Below, one piece after another: positions 1-6,316 of a DNA stretch of 11,810 bases (positions are counted from its first letter, which is position 1; each line of letters begins with the position of its first letter). The notes under the pieces were generated by a model that worked only from the letters and a program-made list of their open reading frames with translations, was not told where the DNA came from and searched no databases. The stretch is from the NCBI GenBank assembly GCA_038234045.1, contig JBBSUX010000089.1:1-11810 (forward strand). The letters are read 5' to 3'. The translations under genes and the position numbers were made by a program. The DNA is from JBBSUX01 sp038234045. Its GTDB lineage: Bacteria > Pseudomonadota > Gammaproteobacteria > Burkholderiales > Burkholderiaceae_C.

Positions 1-1
1 C

Positions 2-1546
2 CGCGCCACGCCGCAGTGGTTCATCTCGATGGAACAGGCCGGTTTGCGACGGGACGCGTTGGCTGCGATCAGCAAGGTCGGCTGGATTCCCGAATGGGGC
101 GAAGCGCGCATCTTCGGCATGGTCGAAGGGCGCCCGGACTGGTGCATTTCGCGCCAGCGCACGTGGGGCGTTCCGATCGCGTTGTTCTTCGACCGCGAAA
201 GCGGGCAACCGCATCCGCAGACGCCGGCGTTGATGCGCACCGTCGCGGACATGGTCGAGCGCGACGGCGTCGACGCATGGTATTCACTGGATTCGGCCAC
301 GCTGCTCGGCGAGGAATCGTCGCGCTACGAGAAGGTCACAGATATTCTTGACGTCTGGTTCGACTCAGGCGTCACCCACGCCTGCGTGCTGGCCAAGCGT
401 CCGCAGGATGGCTTGTACAAGCCCGCGGACCTTTACCTCGAAGGATCCGACCAGCATCGCGGCTGGTTCAACTCCTCGCTGGTCACCGGCGTGGCGATGG
501 ATGGCGTGGCACCGTTCCAGCAATGCCTGACGCACGGCTTCACGGTCGATGCGCAGGGCCGGAAGATGTCCAAGTCGCTGGGCAATGGCATCGAGCCGCA
601 GGACATCATCGGCAAGCTTGGTGCGGACATCCTGCGACTGTGGATCCTGTCGACCGACTATCGCAACGAGATGTCGTTGTCCGACGAAATCCTCAAGCGC
701 ACTGCGGACACATATCGCCGCATCCGGAACACCGCGCGTTTCCTGCTCGGCAACCTGCATGGATTCGATCCTTCCAAGGACCTGGTGGCACCCGGTGACA
801 TGGTGGCGCTGGATCGCTGGATCGTGCATCGCGCATTCGAATTGCAGCAGAAAATCGTCGATGCCTACTCCCGCTACGACTTCGCGGAAATCGTGCAGGC
901 GCTCTCGAATTTCTGCAGCGTCGACCTGGGTGCGTTGTACCTGGATGTCACCAAGGATCGGCTTTACACGATGGCCGAGGATTCCCGCGGGCGGTGTTCG
1001 GCGCAAAGTGCGATGTACCACATCAGCGAAGCGTTCACGCGCTGGATCGCGCCGATCCTGAGCTTCACCGCCGATGAAATGTGGCGGTACCTGCCCGGTG
1101 ACCATGCGGGCAATGTGCTGTTCGCCACTTGGTACGAGGGTCTGGTACCAATCACCGATGATGCCGCGCTTTCGGCCGCTGATTTCACTCGCCTGCTCGA
1201 GTTGCGAGAAGCCGTGACCCGGACGCTTGAGCCCATGCGCGCCAATGGCGACATCGGCGCTGCACTCGATGCCGAGATCGTCCTGCGATGCGGGGTTGCC
1301 GACCAGAACTGGCTTTTGCCGATGATTGACGAGCTGCGTTTCCTTCTGATCAGCGGCGACGTCAGTGTGCAGGCTGACGATGTCGCGACGGACATTTCCA
1401 TCTCTGCCACCGCGACCAAAAAACCGAAATGCATCCGCTGCTGGCAGCGTCGTGCCGATGTCGGTGTGGATGCCGCGCACCCCGAGATCTGCGAACGCTG
1501 CGTGTCGAATATCGAAGGCCTGGGTGAAACAAGGAGATGGTTTTGA
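2..1546 (+). CDS. ileS: Isoleucyl-tRNA synthetase, C-terminal part (5' end outside window)
   Basis: Class I aminoacyl-tRNA synthetase that charges tRNA-Ile in the cytoplasm. Only the last 514 residues are present, slightly over half of the usual ~940. The open frame enters at base 2 with no start codon, and the first visible residues read RATPQWFISM. The KMSKS signature that closes over ATP is at visible residues 188-192 (bases 563-577), followed by the anticodon-binding helical domain. The C-terminal zinc-binding module is intact, with cysteines at visible residues 476, 479, 496 and 499 in a CIRCW...CERC pattern. The HIGH motif and most of the editing domain must lie upstream of the window. 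The stop codon overlaps the chosen lspA start by one base (TGATG), so the two genes are probably one transcript and translationally coupled. Nothing suggests decay; the gene is truncated only by the window edge. Confidence 0.98.
   Translation, partial: RATPQWFISMEQAGLRRDALAAISKVGWIPEWGEARIFGMVEGRPDWCISRQRTWGVPIALFFDRESGQPHPQTPALMRTVADMVERDGVDAWYSLDSATLLGEESSRYEKVTDILDVWFDSGVTHACVLAKRPQDGLYKPADLYLEGSDQHRGWFNSSLVTGVAMDGVAPFQQCLTHGFTVDAQGRKMSKSLGNGIEPQDIIGKLGADILRLWILSTDYRNEMSLSDEILKRTADTYRRIRNTARFLLGNLHGFDPSKDLVAPGDMVALDRWIVHRAFELQQKIVDAYSRYDFAEIVQALSNFCSVDLGALYLDVTKDRLYTMAEDSRGRCSAQSAMYHISEAFTRWIAPILSFTADEMWRYLPGDHAGNVLFATWYEGLVPITDDAALSAADFTRLLELREAVTRTLEPMRANGDIGAALDAEIVLRCGVADQNWLLPMIDELRFLLISGDVSVQADDVATDISISATATKKPKCIRCWQRRADVGVDAAHPEICERCVSNIEGLGETRRWF
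1531..1536 (+). promoter_or_regulatory. Shine-Dalgarno site deciding the lspA start
   Basis: AAGGAG lies inside the end of ileS. It directly abuts an ATG at 1537, which is too close to work, but stands 9 bases before the in-frame ATG at 1546. This favours 1546 as the lspA start. Confidence 0.75.
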
Positions 1547-2040
1547 TGGGCAGGTCCAACGCACTCCCGTGGCTCGGCCTGTCCGCGCTGGTCATCGTGC
1601 TTGACCAGCTCAGCAAGGCCTGGGTGCTGGCGACGCTGCCGGAATTCCAGCCAGTGCCTGTCATCGCTGGTGTCTGGAACTGGTACCGCACCTACAACAC
1701 GGGCGCCGCGTTCAGTTTCCTCAGCGACGCCAGTGGTTGGCAGAAATATGTCTTCGTCCTGCTTGCTGTGGTGGTCAGCGTGGTGCTGGCGAGAACGTTG
1801 GCGAAAACACCCCGCGGCGAATGGAAAACCGCGGGGCCTTTCGCCCTGGTCATTGGCGGCGCGATCGGCAATGTAATCGACCGGCTGTTGCACGGCCATG
1901 TGGTGGACTTCATCCAGTGGTACTGGCATTCGCATTACTGGCCAGCCTTCAACATCGCCGATTCGGCGATCGTGGGTGGTGCGATCGGGATTGGCTTGTT
2001 CGGCCTGATGCAGGGCGGTTCAGCGAAGAACGCGGGATAA
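1546..2040 (+). CDS. lspA: Lipoprotein signal peptidase (signal peptidase II)
   Basis: Inner-membrane aspartyl protease that removes the signal peptide from diacylglyceryl-modified prolipoproteins, after Lgt and before Lnt. The protein has 164 residues, normal for the family, with about four hydrophobic segments (roughly 8-28, 66-84, 97-113 and 136-155). Family marks are the LDQ near residue 20, NTGAAFS at 51-57, and the two catalytic-aspartate regions GNVIDR (D112) and FNIAD (D139). An in-frame ATG at 1537 would add three residues, but it touches the AAGGAG ribosome site; the ATG at 1546 has proper spacing and overlaps the ileS stop as TGATG. The position between ileS and ispH is typical of proteobacteria. 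No fkpB lies between lspA and ispH, which some relatives carry there. Confidence 0.96.
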   Translation: MGRSNALPWLGLSALVIVLDQLSKAWVLATLPEFQPVPVIAGVWNWYRTYNTGAAFSFLSDASGWQKYVFVLLAVVVSVVLARTLAKTPRGEWKTAGPFALVIGGAIGNVIDRLLHGHVVDFIQWYWHSHYWPAFNIADSAIVGGAIGIGLFGLMQGGSAKNAG

Positions 2041-2047
2041 TGGTGGC

Positions 2048-3013
2048 ATGGACATTGTCCTCGCCAATCCCCGTGGTTTCTGCGCCGGCGTCGATCGCGC
2101 GATCGAGATCGTCAACCGCGCGCTGGAAACGCTCGGCGCACCGATCTACGTCCGCCACGAAGTCGTGCACAACCGCTATGTCGTCGACGACCTGAAGCGT
2201 CGCGGTGCGATCTTCGTCGAGGAGCTGGATGAAGTCCCCGACGGCGCCACCGTCATCTTCAGTGCGCATGGTGTTTCGCAGACAGTGCGCAGTGAAGCCG
2301 CGATTCGCGGCCTGAAAGTGTTCGACGCGACATGTCCGCTGGTGACCAAGGTGCACCTGGAAGTGACACGGCAATGCCGTGCGGGCCGCGACATGGTGCT
2401 GGTCGGGCATGCGGGACATCCCGAAGTGGAAGGCACGATGGGGCAGTGGCATCGCATGTCGGATGCCGGAGAGCGTTCCATCAACAACATCTACCTGGTC
2501 GAGGAGCTGGGCGATGTCGCGGCATTGATCGTGGGCCAGCCCGACAATCTTGCGTACACGACGCAGACCACGCTCTCGGTTGATGACACGCGCGAAATTA
2601 TTACCGCGCTGCGCGATAAATTTCCCGCGATCCAGGGTCCACGCAACGACGACATCTGCTATGCCACACAGAACCGGCAGGATGCAGTGCGCGAGTTGTC
2701 GCAGCAATGCGACCTCGTGCTGGTGGTGGGTTCGCCGAACAGTTCCAACTCCAATCGCCTGCGCGAGTTGGCCGAACGCGAAGGCGTGGAAGCACACCTG
2801 ATCGACGGTGCCGAAGAGATCGATCCACGTTGGGTCGTGGGCCGCCGGCGGATTGGCGTCAGTGCCGGTGCCTCTGCGCCCGAAGTACTGGTACGCGGCG
2901 TCATCCAGCGCTTGAATGAGCTCGGTGCTGGTAGCGTGAGCGAACTCGCTGGCGAACCGGAAAACATGGTGTTCGCGCTCCCTCGTGAACTGCGCATGCA
3001 GCTGGTCGACTGA
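2048..3013 (+). CDS. ispH: 4-hydroxy-3-methylbut-2-enyl diphosphate reductase
   Basis: Iron-sulfur enzyme of the last step of the MEP (non-mevalonate) isoprenoid pathway, reducing HMBPP to IPP and DMAPP. The 321-residue length is typical. The three cluster-ligand cysteines are visible at C12 (PRGFCAGV), C96 (DATCPLV) and C204 (DDICYATQNRQ). The proton-donor glutamate is E126 in GHPEVEGT, the TQTTLS substrate motif is near 171-176, and the SPNSSNSNRL loop lies at 229-238. The ATG at 2048 gives the usual N-terminus (MDIVLANPRGFCAGV) and lies 7 bases after the lspA stop, so this is the third gene of the ileS-lspA-ispH unit. The ribosome site is weak, which fits coupling to lspA. Confidence 0.97.
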   Translation: MDIVLANPRGFCAGVDRAIEIVNRALETLGAPIYVRHEVVHNRYVVDDLKRRGAIFVEELDEVPDGATVIFSAHGVSQTVRSEAAIRGLKVFDATCPLVTKVHLEVTRQCRAGRDMVLVGHAGHPEVEGTMGQWHRMSDAGERSINNIYLVEELGDVAALIVGQPDNLAYTTQTTLSVDDTREIITALRDKFPAIQGPRNDDICYATQNRQDAVRELSQQCDLVLVVGSPNSSNSNRLRELAEREGVEAHLIDGAEEIDPRWVVGRRRIGVSAGASAPEVLVRGVIQRLNELGAGSVSELAGEPENMVFALPRELRMQLVD

Positions 3014-3022
3014 CCGGTTTGA

Positions 3023-3051
3023 TTGACCGGCGTAGCCGGGCTACCTACACT
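3023..3051 (+). promoter_or_regulatory. Probable sigma-70 promoter of tRNA-Thr
   Basis: A -35 element TTGACC (3023-3028) and a -10 element TACACT (3046-3051) are separated by exactly 17 bases. A GC-rich discriminator follows, typical of stable-RNA promoters, and would place the start near 3058, just before the tRNA. The spacer holds a 13-base palindrome (3032-3044). Called by eye from consensus match and position. Confidence 0.6.
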
Positions 3052-3061
3052 TCGCGTCCAC

Positions 3062-3137
3062 GCCGGAATAGCTCAGTTGGTAGAGCGGCGCATTCGTAAT
3101 GCGTAGGTCGTAGGTTCGATTCCTATTTCCGGCACCA
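3062..3137 (+). tRNA. thrT: tRNA-Thr (anticodon CGT)
   Basis: A complete 76-base cloverleaf with the CCA end encoded. The acceptor arms GCCGGAA and TTCCGGC pair fully. The D stem is GCTC/GAGC. The anticodon stem GCGCA/TGCGT (one G-U pair) closes the loop TTCGTAA, giving anticodon CGT, which reads ACG (Thr). The T arm is GTAGG-TTCGATT-CCTAT. The gene has its own apparent promoter and a terminator 17 bases downstream. tRNA 3' ends are frequent integration sites, and accessory DNA does begin soon after this one. The gene symbol is a guess; the amino acid is read from the anticodon. Confidence 0.96.
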
Positions 3138-3154
3138 TTTGTGACACCCTCGAG

Positions 3155-3177
3155 AGCCCGTCTTTTCACGGGCTTTC
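3155..3177 (+). terminator. Intrinsic terminator after tRNA-Thr
   Basis: A 7-bp perfect stem AGCCCGT (3155-3161) / ACGGGCT (3168-3174) with a 6-base loop, followed by a short T run (3174-3176). The position directly downstream of the tRNA supports the role, although the T tract is short. Confidence 0.7.
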
Positions 3178-3225
3178 GTCTGAAAGTGCCCTTGTTCTAA
3201 GCATTTACATGGGTAGCGAGCGAGC

Positions 3226-3252
3226 AAAGCCCCGGCAAGTTCGGGGCTTTTT
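3226..3252 (+). terminator. Second, stronger intrinsic terminator
   Basis: A 9-bp stem AAAGCCCCG (3226-3234) / CGGGGCTTT (3242-3250) with a 7-base loop GCAAGTT, and a run of five T (3248-3252). It backs up the tRNA terminator, or it is left from a lost gene. The A-rich 5' arm gives a weaker T run on the minus strand, so it might also stop transcripts from the island. Confidence 0.8.
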
Positions 3253-3339
3253 GCTATTTCCAGCAAATGGCAGCGATGGTCACAAATCGCGCAAAAATTC
3301 GATTTTAGCGGCCCAAAATTGGCCCACGCTTAGCTGGCC

Positions 3340-3525
3340 ATGCGCAACTCAAGAGTTCAGCATCACTCTGACGAACGAAATGGCGTACGCGGTGAAGTCA
3401 AAGGTCGGCGCCCGCGAGTACGCCACCGAAAGCGAAGTGTCCGCGATGGCTTACGGAAACTGCACGCTCGCGAGCGCGCTGTCGAAACATGGCAGCTCGG
3501 CAGTTGGCGCAGTTTAGCGAAGTGA
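3340..3525 (+). pseudogene. Frameshifted ParD-type antitoxin remnant
   Basis: Two adjacent reading frames together give a ParD-like ribbon-helix-helix antitoxin. Frame one (from about 3347) reads TQEFSITLTNEMAYAV, then KSKVGAREYATESEV. Frame two (from about 3439) continues VRDGLRKLHARERAVETW and stops at 3525. ParD proteins of the type I recall have the same order: FSITLPNEMA, then a KV..GEYA.ESEVIRDGLR block, then ARDRAVE.W. Joining the frames needs the loss of one base near 3439-3441, and the only well-placed ATG (3340) needs the removal of one A near 3346. Similarity ends soon after the ETW, and no ParE toxin follows. Probably dead. The comparison rests on remembered family sequences, so sequencing error or a real short protein is not excluded. 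Confidence 0.65.
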
Positions 3526-3605
3526 ACCAAAAGTGACCGTTGTACCGTGCGTGTACCTGCGTTGACACGTAGGTGGTCGTCTGGCTAGAGGATCTGACTG
3601 CTAGA

Positions 3606-3624
3606 GCGGGCCTCAAAGGCTCGC
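3606..3624 (-). terminator. Hairpin just after the rloC-like stop, possible weak terminator
   Basis: GCGGGCCT (3606-3613) and AGGCTCGC (3617-3624) form a stem with one mismatch on the minus strand (a G-U pair on the plus strand) and a 3-base loop. It lies one base beyond the minus-strand stop codon at 3626-3628. There is no T tract, so termination is doubtful; it may instead protect the mRNA 3' end or be chance. Confidence 0.3.
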
Positions 3625-3625
3625 A

Positions 3626-6244
3626 TCAGATCACACCTACAGGCTGAACTAGTTGCGCACCTGCATTGGCCACTCCTTTAACGGGGCGCTTCTTGAACTC
3701 ATCGCGCCAGGCCTTGAGATCTTCCAAGTCCTTTTTCAATTCCGGCTCCTCAGGGATAGCGATTGGGCTCTCAGTAGATTGGCTGTGGACCAGGGTTGAG
3801 TACTTCGTCATCAATCCGTCTATGAAGCTGCAATCTTCAAGCTTGATGTTTGCCAGAACGGGGAGCTTGTTGTCGGTAGTGATGCTATTGCGGTAACGCA
3901 GCACGATCTTGTCCAGAAGATCATGCTCGACAGTGCGCTCCAGTAGAATTCTTATCTCGTTGCACAAGCCCGATGCCAAGCTTCTATAAGCATCGCCGCC
4001 TTCCTGCTCGCCTTTCTGTTTTGCTTCTCGCAACTTATCCAAGAGGATGTTATTCGCCCTGGTGGTATTTGCGTTCCTTGCTGATTCAATACAAATCTGC
4101 CCCGAGACGCCGGAGTAGGTCTCGATCCACCGCGGGACATGGTGCTGCTTTTCCCACTCAGGACCCATTTTGCCGGCCGCGTCTTCCAAGCCCACCAGCA
4201 AAGAGAGGCGGTGCGTAAAGACCAACACCTGGCGAGACTTGGCCAACTCCACCAACCGGCTTGCAACAGCCAGCTCGTAGTCCTGATCCAGCGATGAAAT
4301 TGGGTCATCGAAGATGAAGGTCGAGGCGTGAGGCTTGTCCGCTACATCGGCCAGAAATGCGGCCAAGCAGATGATGCGTCGCTCGCCGTCACTTAACACC
4401 TTTTCCAGCTTGGTGTTCCCATCCACAGCACCGTCCAGCTCAAGTCCGTGGTACGCCTTGCCTCTCTCGGCCCTCGTCCTGACTAGCTTGACCCTGACCA
4501 TTTTGGCCTTCAGGTTTTCAAGTTCTTTATTGAATCGAGAAATATATGCATCAGTGATGGCCGCTTCTGCCACCTGCCCACCCTTTATTGTTATCTGCTG
4601 GGTGTTGGTTAGCCTGACCCAGCCTTCGTACTCGGCAATAGCTTTCAGTCGTTGCATTTCAGCGGTGATGGCCGCCGATTGCTGGGAAGTCCATCGCTTG
4701 GCTTCAAGCTCGACTTTCTGCTGAGTGGCTTCAGCGCGGTTGAATCCAGTCGCGTCATGGTCGTGCTGTTTTGCCTGTTCTTCAAGAGCATTAACCATCG
4801 TCTCTAATGCAGCAATAATGTCTTGTGGAATAGCAATGGCAACTCCCGCCTCGACAACTTCCTCGATCTGCATAGCCGTGCGTGAAGTGGCAATCCGCTG
4901 CCAGAACGCCTTTATTCCCGTGACCAGTACATCATCGGTCAAGCCTGCAGCGTTGCACCGGTCGGTGACAACCTGCTCGGCGAGGGCTAATGGGAGTTGT
5001 GCCAACGCCGCCCTATAGGCAGCTTCAACATTGACTGCTGCCTGTTCGACATCGCTCTGCACAAACTTCTCGAAGTCTTGCAGGCGTTGCTTGGCGTCTT
5101 CAGCAAGCTCCTGATGACAGAGCACGCAGCGGGCATCGTCCACAACCGGGAAGTCCCTTTGCGGGTACGGGGTCTGCGAATAGTTCCTCGCAGCTTCCCA
5201 GAGCGCTTTCCAAGTGTCCGACCCCACGCCGTCCAGCTTCGTGGAGGCCACCTGAGCCGCCTCTTCTGCAATCTTCCGCTTTGCCCGCGCGTCTTGCCTC
5301 ACGGCTCGCACCGTAGTGAATGCTTCCTCGGTGTAAGCCGCCGCATCCTTCTTGATCTGGCTCGCGATCTGTTGCATCTGGGCCTTTGTGGCCCGCTTTT
5401 GTCTGGACAGAGCCGCAGGGTCTGTAGCAACCAAGCGCTGGTTTAGCTGGGCAAGTTCGTGTTCCTCGGCCTCTGTCCAGGCTTGAATCTTCTGGATTTC
5501 AACAGTATTGCTATTGGCTCTCAATCCGCTGTACTGCGCCCCTGACTTAGTTGCGACGTACTGCTGAGGGATGGCAGGCGAAGCATTTACCAACGCGGCC
5601 TGCTGGGCTTGCAATCGGTCCCTGACCGATTTAACGATGCCGACCAACTTGTCGAACAAGGACACTACAGGAGGCGTGTAGGTGGCCTCATTGTCCCTGC
5701 CCAGGTAGTTGTTTGCCGCGTCGGAATCGAAGATGTCTACGGCGCGAAGGGCCTCAATAGGGGCAGCGTTCGCATGCCACTCAACCGTTTTATCGGACCC
5801 ATCATTGAAGAAAAATTTGCATTTCTGCTCGGTGGGCGCTGCCTTGAAGACGTTGGGCCGCAGCTCTTTGGCCCCGGGTTTTCCGGTCGCTTTCTTGACG
5901 AGGCGAGCATAGCCGGACTTCCCAGAACCGTTGTTGCCATAGATGACGCAAAGATTTCCTTCTCCGAAATTCAGCGGACTACTCGGCCCAAGATTTTCGA
6001 TTCCGGTGATTTCACCAATGGCTTTCAGGCGAACTTCGGTGGTTTGGATGGCACCTGCCACAAGTCCGTTGAAGGCCCGATTATTGGTAACTGTCTGGCC
6101 CTCCGCAGTCTTCAGGTGCTCGGCCAAGGCCATGATGTCATTGTCATCGGGTGGTCCCTTGGCCAGCAGCAGCTCTGCCGCTTGTTGCAACCAGTCCTTT
6201 TGCGTGTGCAGCCAGTTCTTTACGTCTTGATGAAGTTCCGTCAT
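3626..6244 (-). CDS. RloC/PrrC-like AAA ATPase with zinc hook (putative anticodon nuclease)
   Basis: An 872-residue protein of the SMC/Rad50-like AAA_13 type. Walker A is GNNGSGKS (103-110). The ABC signature is LSDGER (617-622), Walker B is FIFDDPISSLD (643-653), and a switch histidine sits in FTHR (678). The halves are separated by a long helical, probably coiled-coil region with a CVLC zinc-hook motif (C373, C376) near its middle. After the ATPase, the C-terminus has R765-x3-E769 and H820 (KYSTLVHS). This resembles the Arg-Glu-His nuclease triad of PrrC and RloC, in which RloC cuts out the wobble nucleotide of tRNA; the E-to-H distance here is 51, longer than in PrrC. The ATG at 6244 has AAGGGGGA six bases upstream. 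It is the last gene of the R-M series, matching the known linkage of these nucleases to R-M systems. The ATPase and hook are clear; the nuclease activity is inferred. It could alternatively be an AAA_13 protein with another effector role. Confidence 0.72.
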   Translation of the reverse strand: MTELHQDVKNWLHTQKDWLQQAAELLLAKGPPDDNDIMALAEHLKTAEGQTVTNNRAFNGLVAGAIQTTEVRLKAIGEITGIENLGPSSPLNFGEGNLCVIYGNNGSGKSGYARLVKKATGKPGAKELRPNVFKAAPTEQKCKFFFNDGSDKTVEWHANAAPIEALRAVDIFDSDAANNYLGRDNEATYTPPVVSLFDKLVGIVKSVRDRLQAQQAALVNASPAIPQQYVATKSGAQYSGLRANSNTVEIQKIQAWTEAEEHELAQLNQRLVATDPAALSRQKRATKAQMQQIASQIKKDAAAYTEEAFTTVRAVRQDARAKRKIAEEAAQVASTKLDGVGSDTWKALWEAARNYSQTPYPQRDFPVVDDARCVLCHQELAEDAKQRLQDFEKFVQSDVEQAAVNVEAAYRAALAQLPLALAEQVVTDRCNAAGLTDDVLVTGIKAFWQRIATSRTAMQIEEVVEAGVAIAIPQDIIAALETMVNALEEQAKQHDHDATGFNRAEATQQKVELEAKRWTSQQSAAITAEMQRLKAIAEYEGWVRLTNTQQITIKGGQVAEAAITDAYISRFNKELENLKAKMVRVKLVRTRAERGKAYHGLELDGAVDGNTKLEKVLSDGERRIICLAAFLADVADKPHASTFIFDDPISSLDQDYELAVASRLVELAKSRQVLVFTHRLSLLVGLEDAAGKMGPEWEKQHHVPRWIETYSGVSGQICIESARNANTTRANNILLDKLREAKQKGEQEGGDAYRSLASGLCNEIRILLERTVEHDLLDKIVLRYRNSITTDNKLPVLANIKLEDCSFIDGLMTKYSTLVHSQSTESPIAIPEEPELKKDLEDLKAWRDEFKKRPVKGVANAGAQLVQPVGVI

Positions 6245-6316
6245 CGGTGATCCCCCTTACACGAACCGTTTTTCCGTCAGCAAATATCTAATGGCGGTCC
6301 CTAATAATCCCCACGC
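6245..6316 (-). promoter_or_regulatory. Leader between res and the rloC-like gene, with strong Shine-Dalgarno
   Basis: This is the only sizeable gap (72 bases) in the minus-strand series. It carries AAGGGGGA at 6251-6258, six bases before the ATG, and is more A/T-rich than its flanks. I see no convincing -35/-10 pair at normal spacing. Separate translation initiation of the putative toxin is likely; separate transcription is not shown. Confidence 0.5.

Noticed and set aside
365..1564. Long minus-strand open frame (399 codons) opposite ileS
   Set aside because: It lies wholly antisense to a clear ileS with KMSKS and zinc cysteines; long antisense frames are common in GC-rich DNA, and the translation shows no recognisable motif.
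3209..3517. Single 102-codon plus-strand frame read as an intact gene
   Set aside because: Its first third runs through a strong terminator hairpin. Only the part after about 3347 resembles ParD, and it then loses the frame; a pseudogene explains it better.
3526..3625. Possible ParE toxin remnant after the ParD remnant
   Set aside because: No frame in these 100 bases reads like ParE, and the stretch holds stops in the plus frames checked.
3138..3625. Direct repeat of the tRNA-Thr 3' end (attachment site copy)
   Set aside because: By eye no second copy of the GGTTCGATTCC...GGCACCA segment was found here or in the rest of the window.
5609..6250. Plus-strand open frame of 213 codons opposite the 5' part of the rloC-like gene
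   Set aside because: It is antisense to the Walker A region of a well-supported ATPase, with no ribosome site or family resemblance seen.
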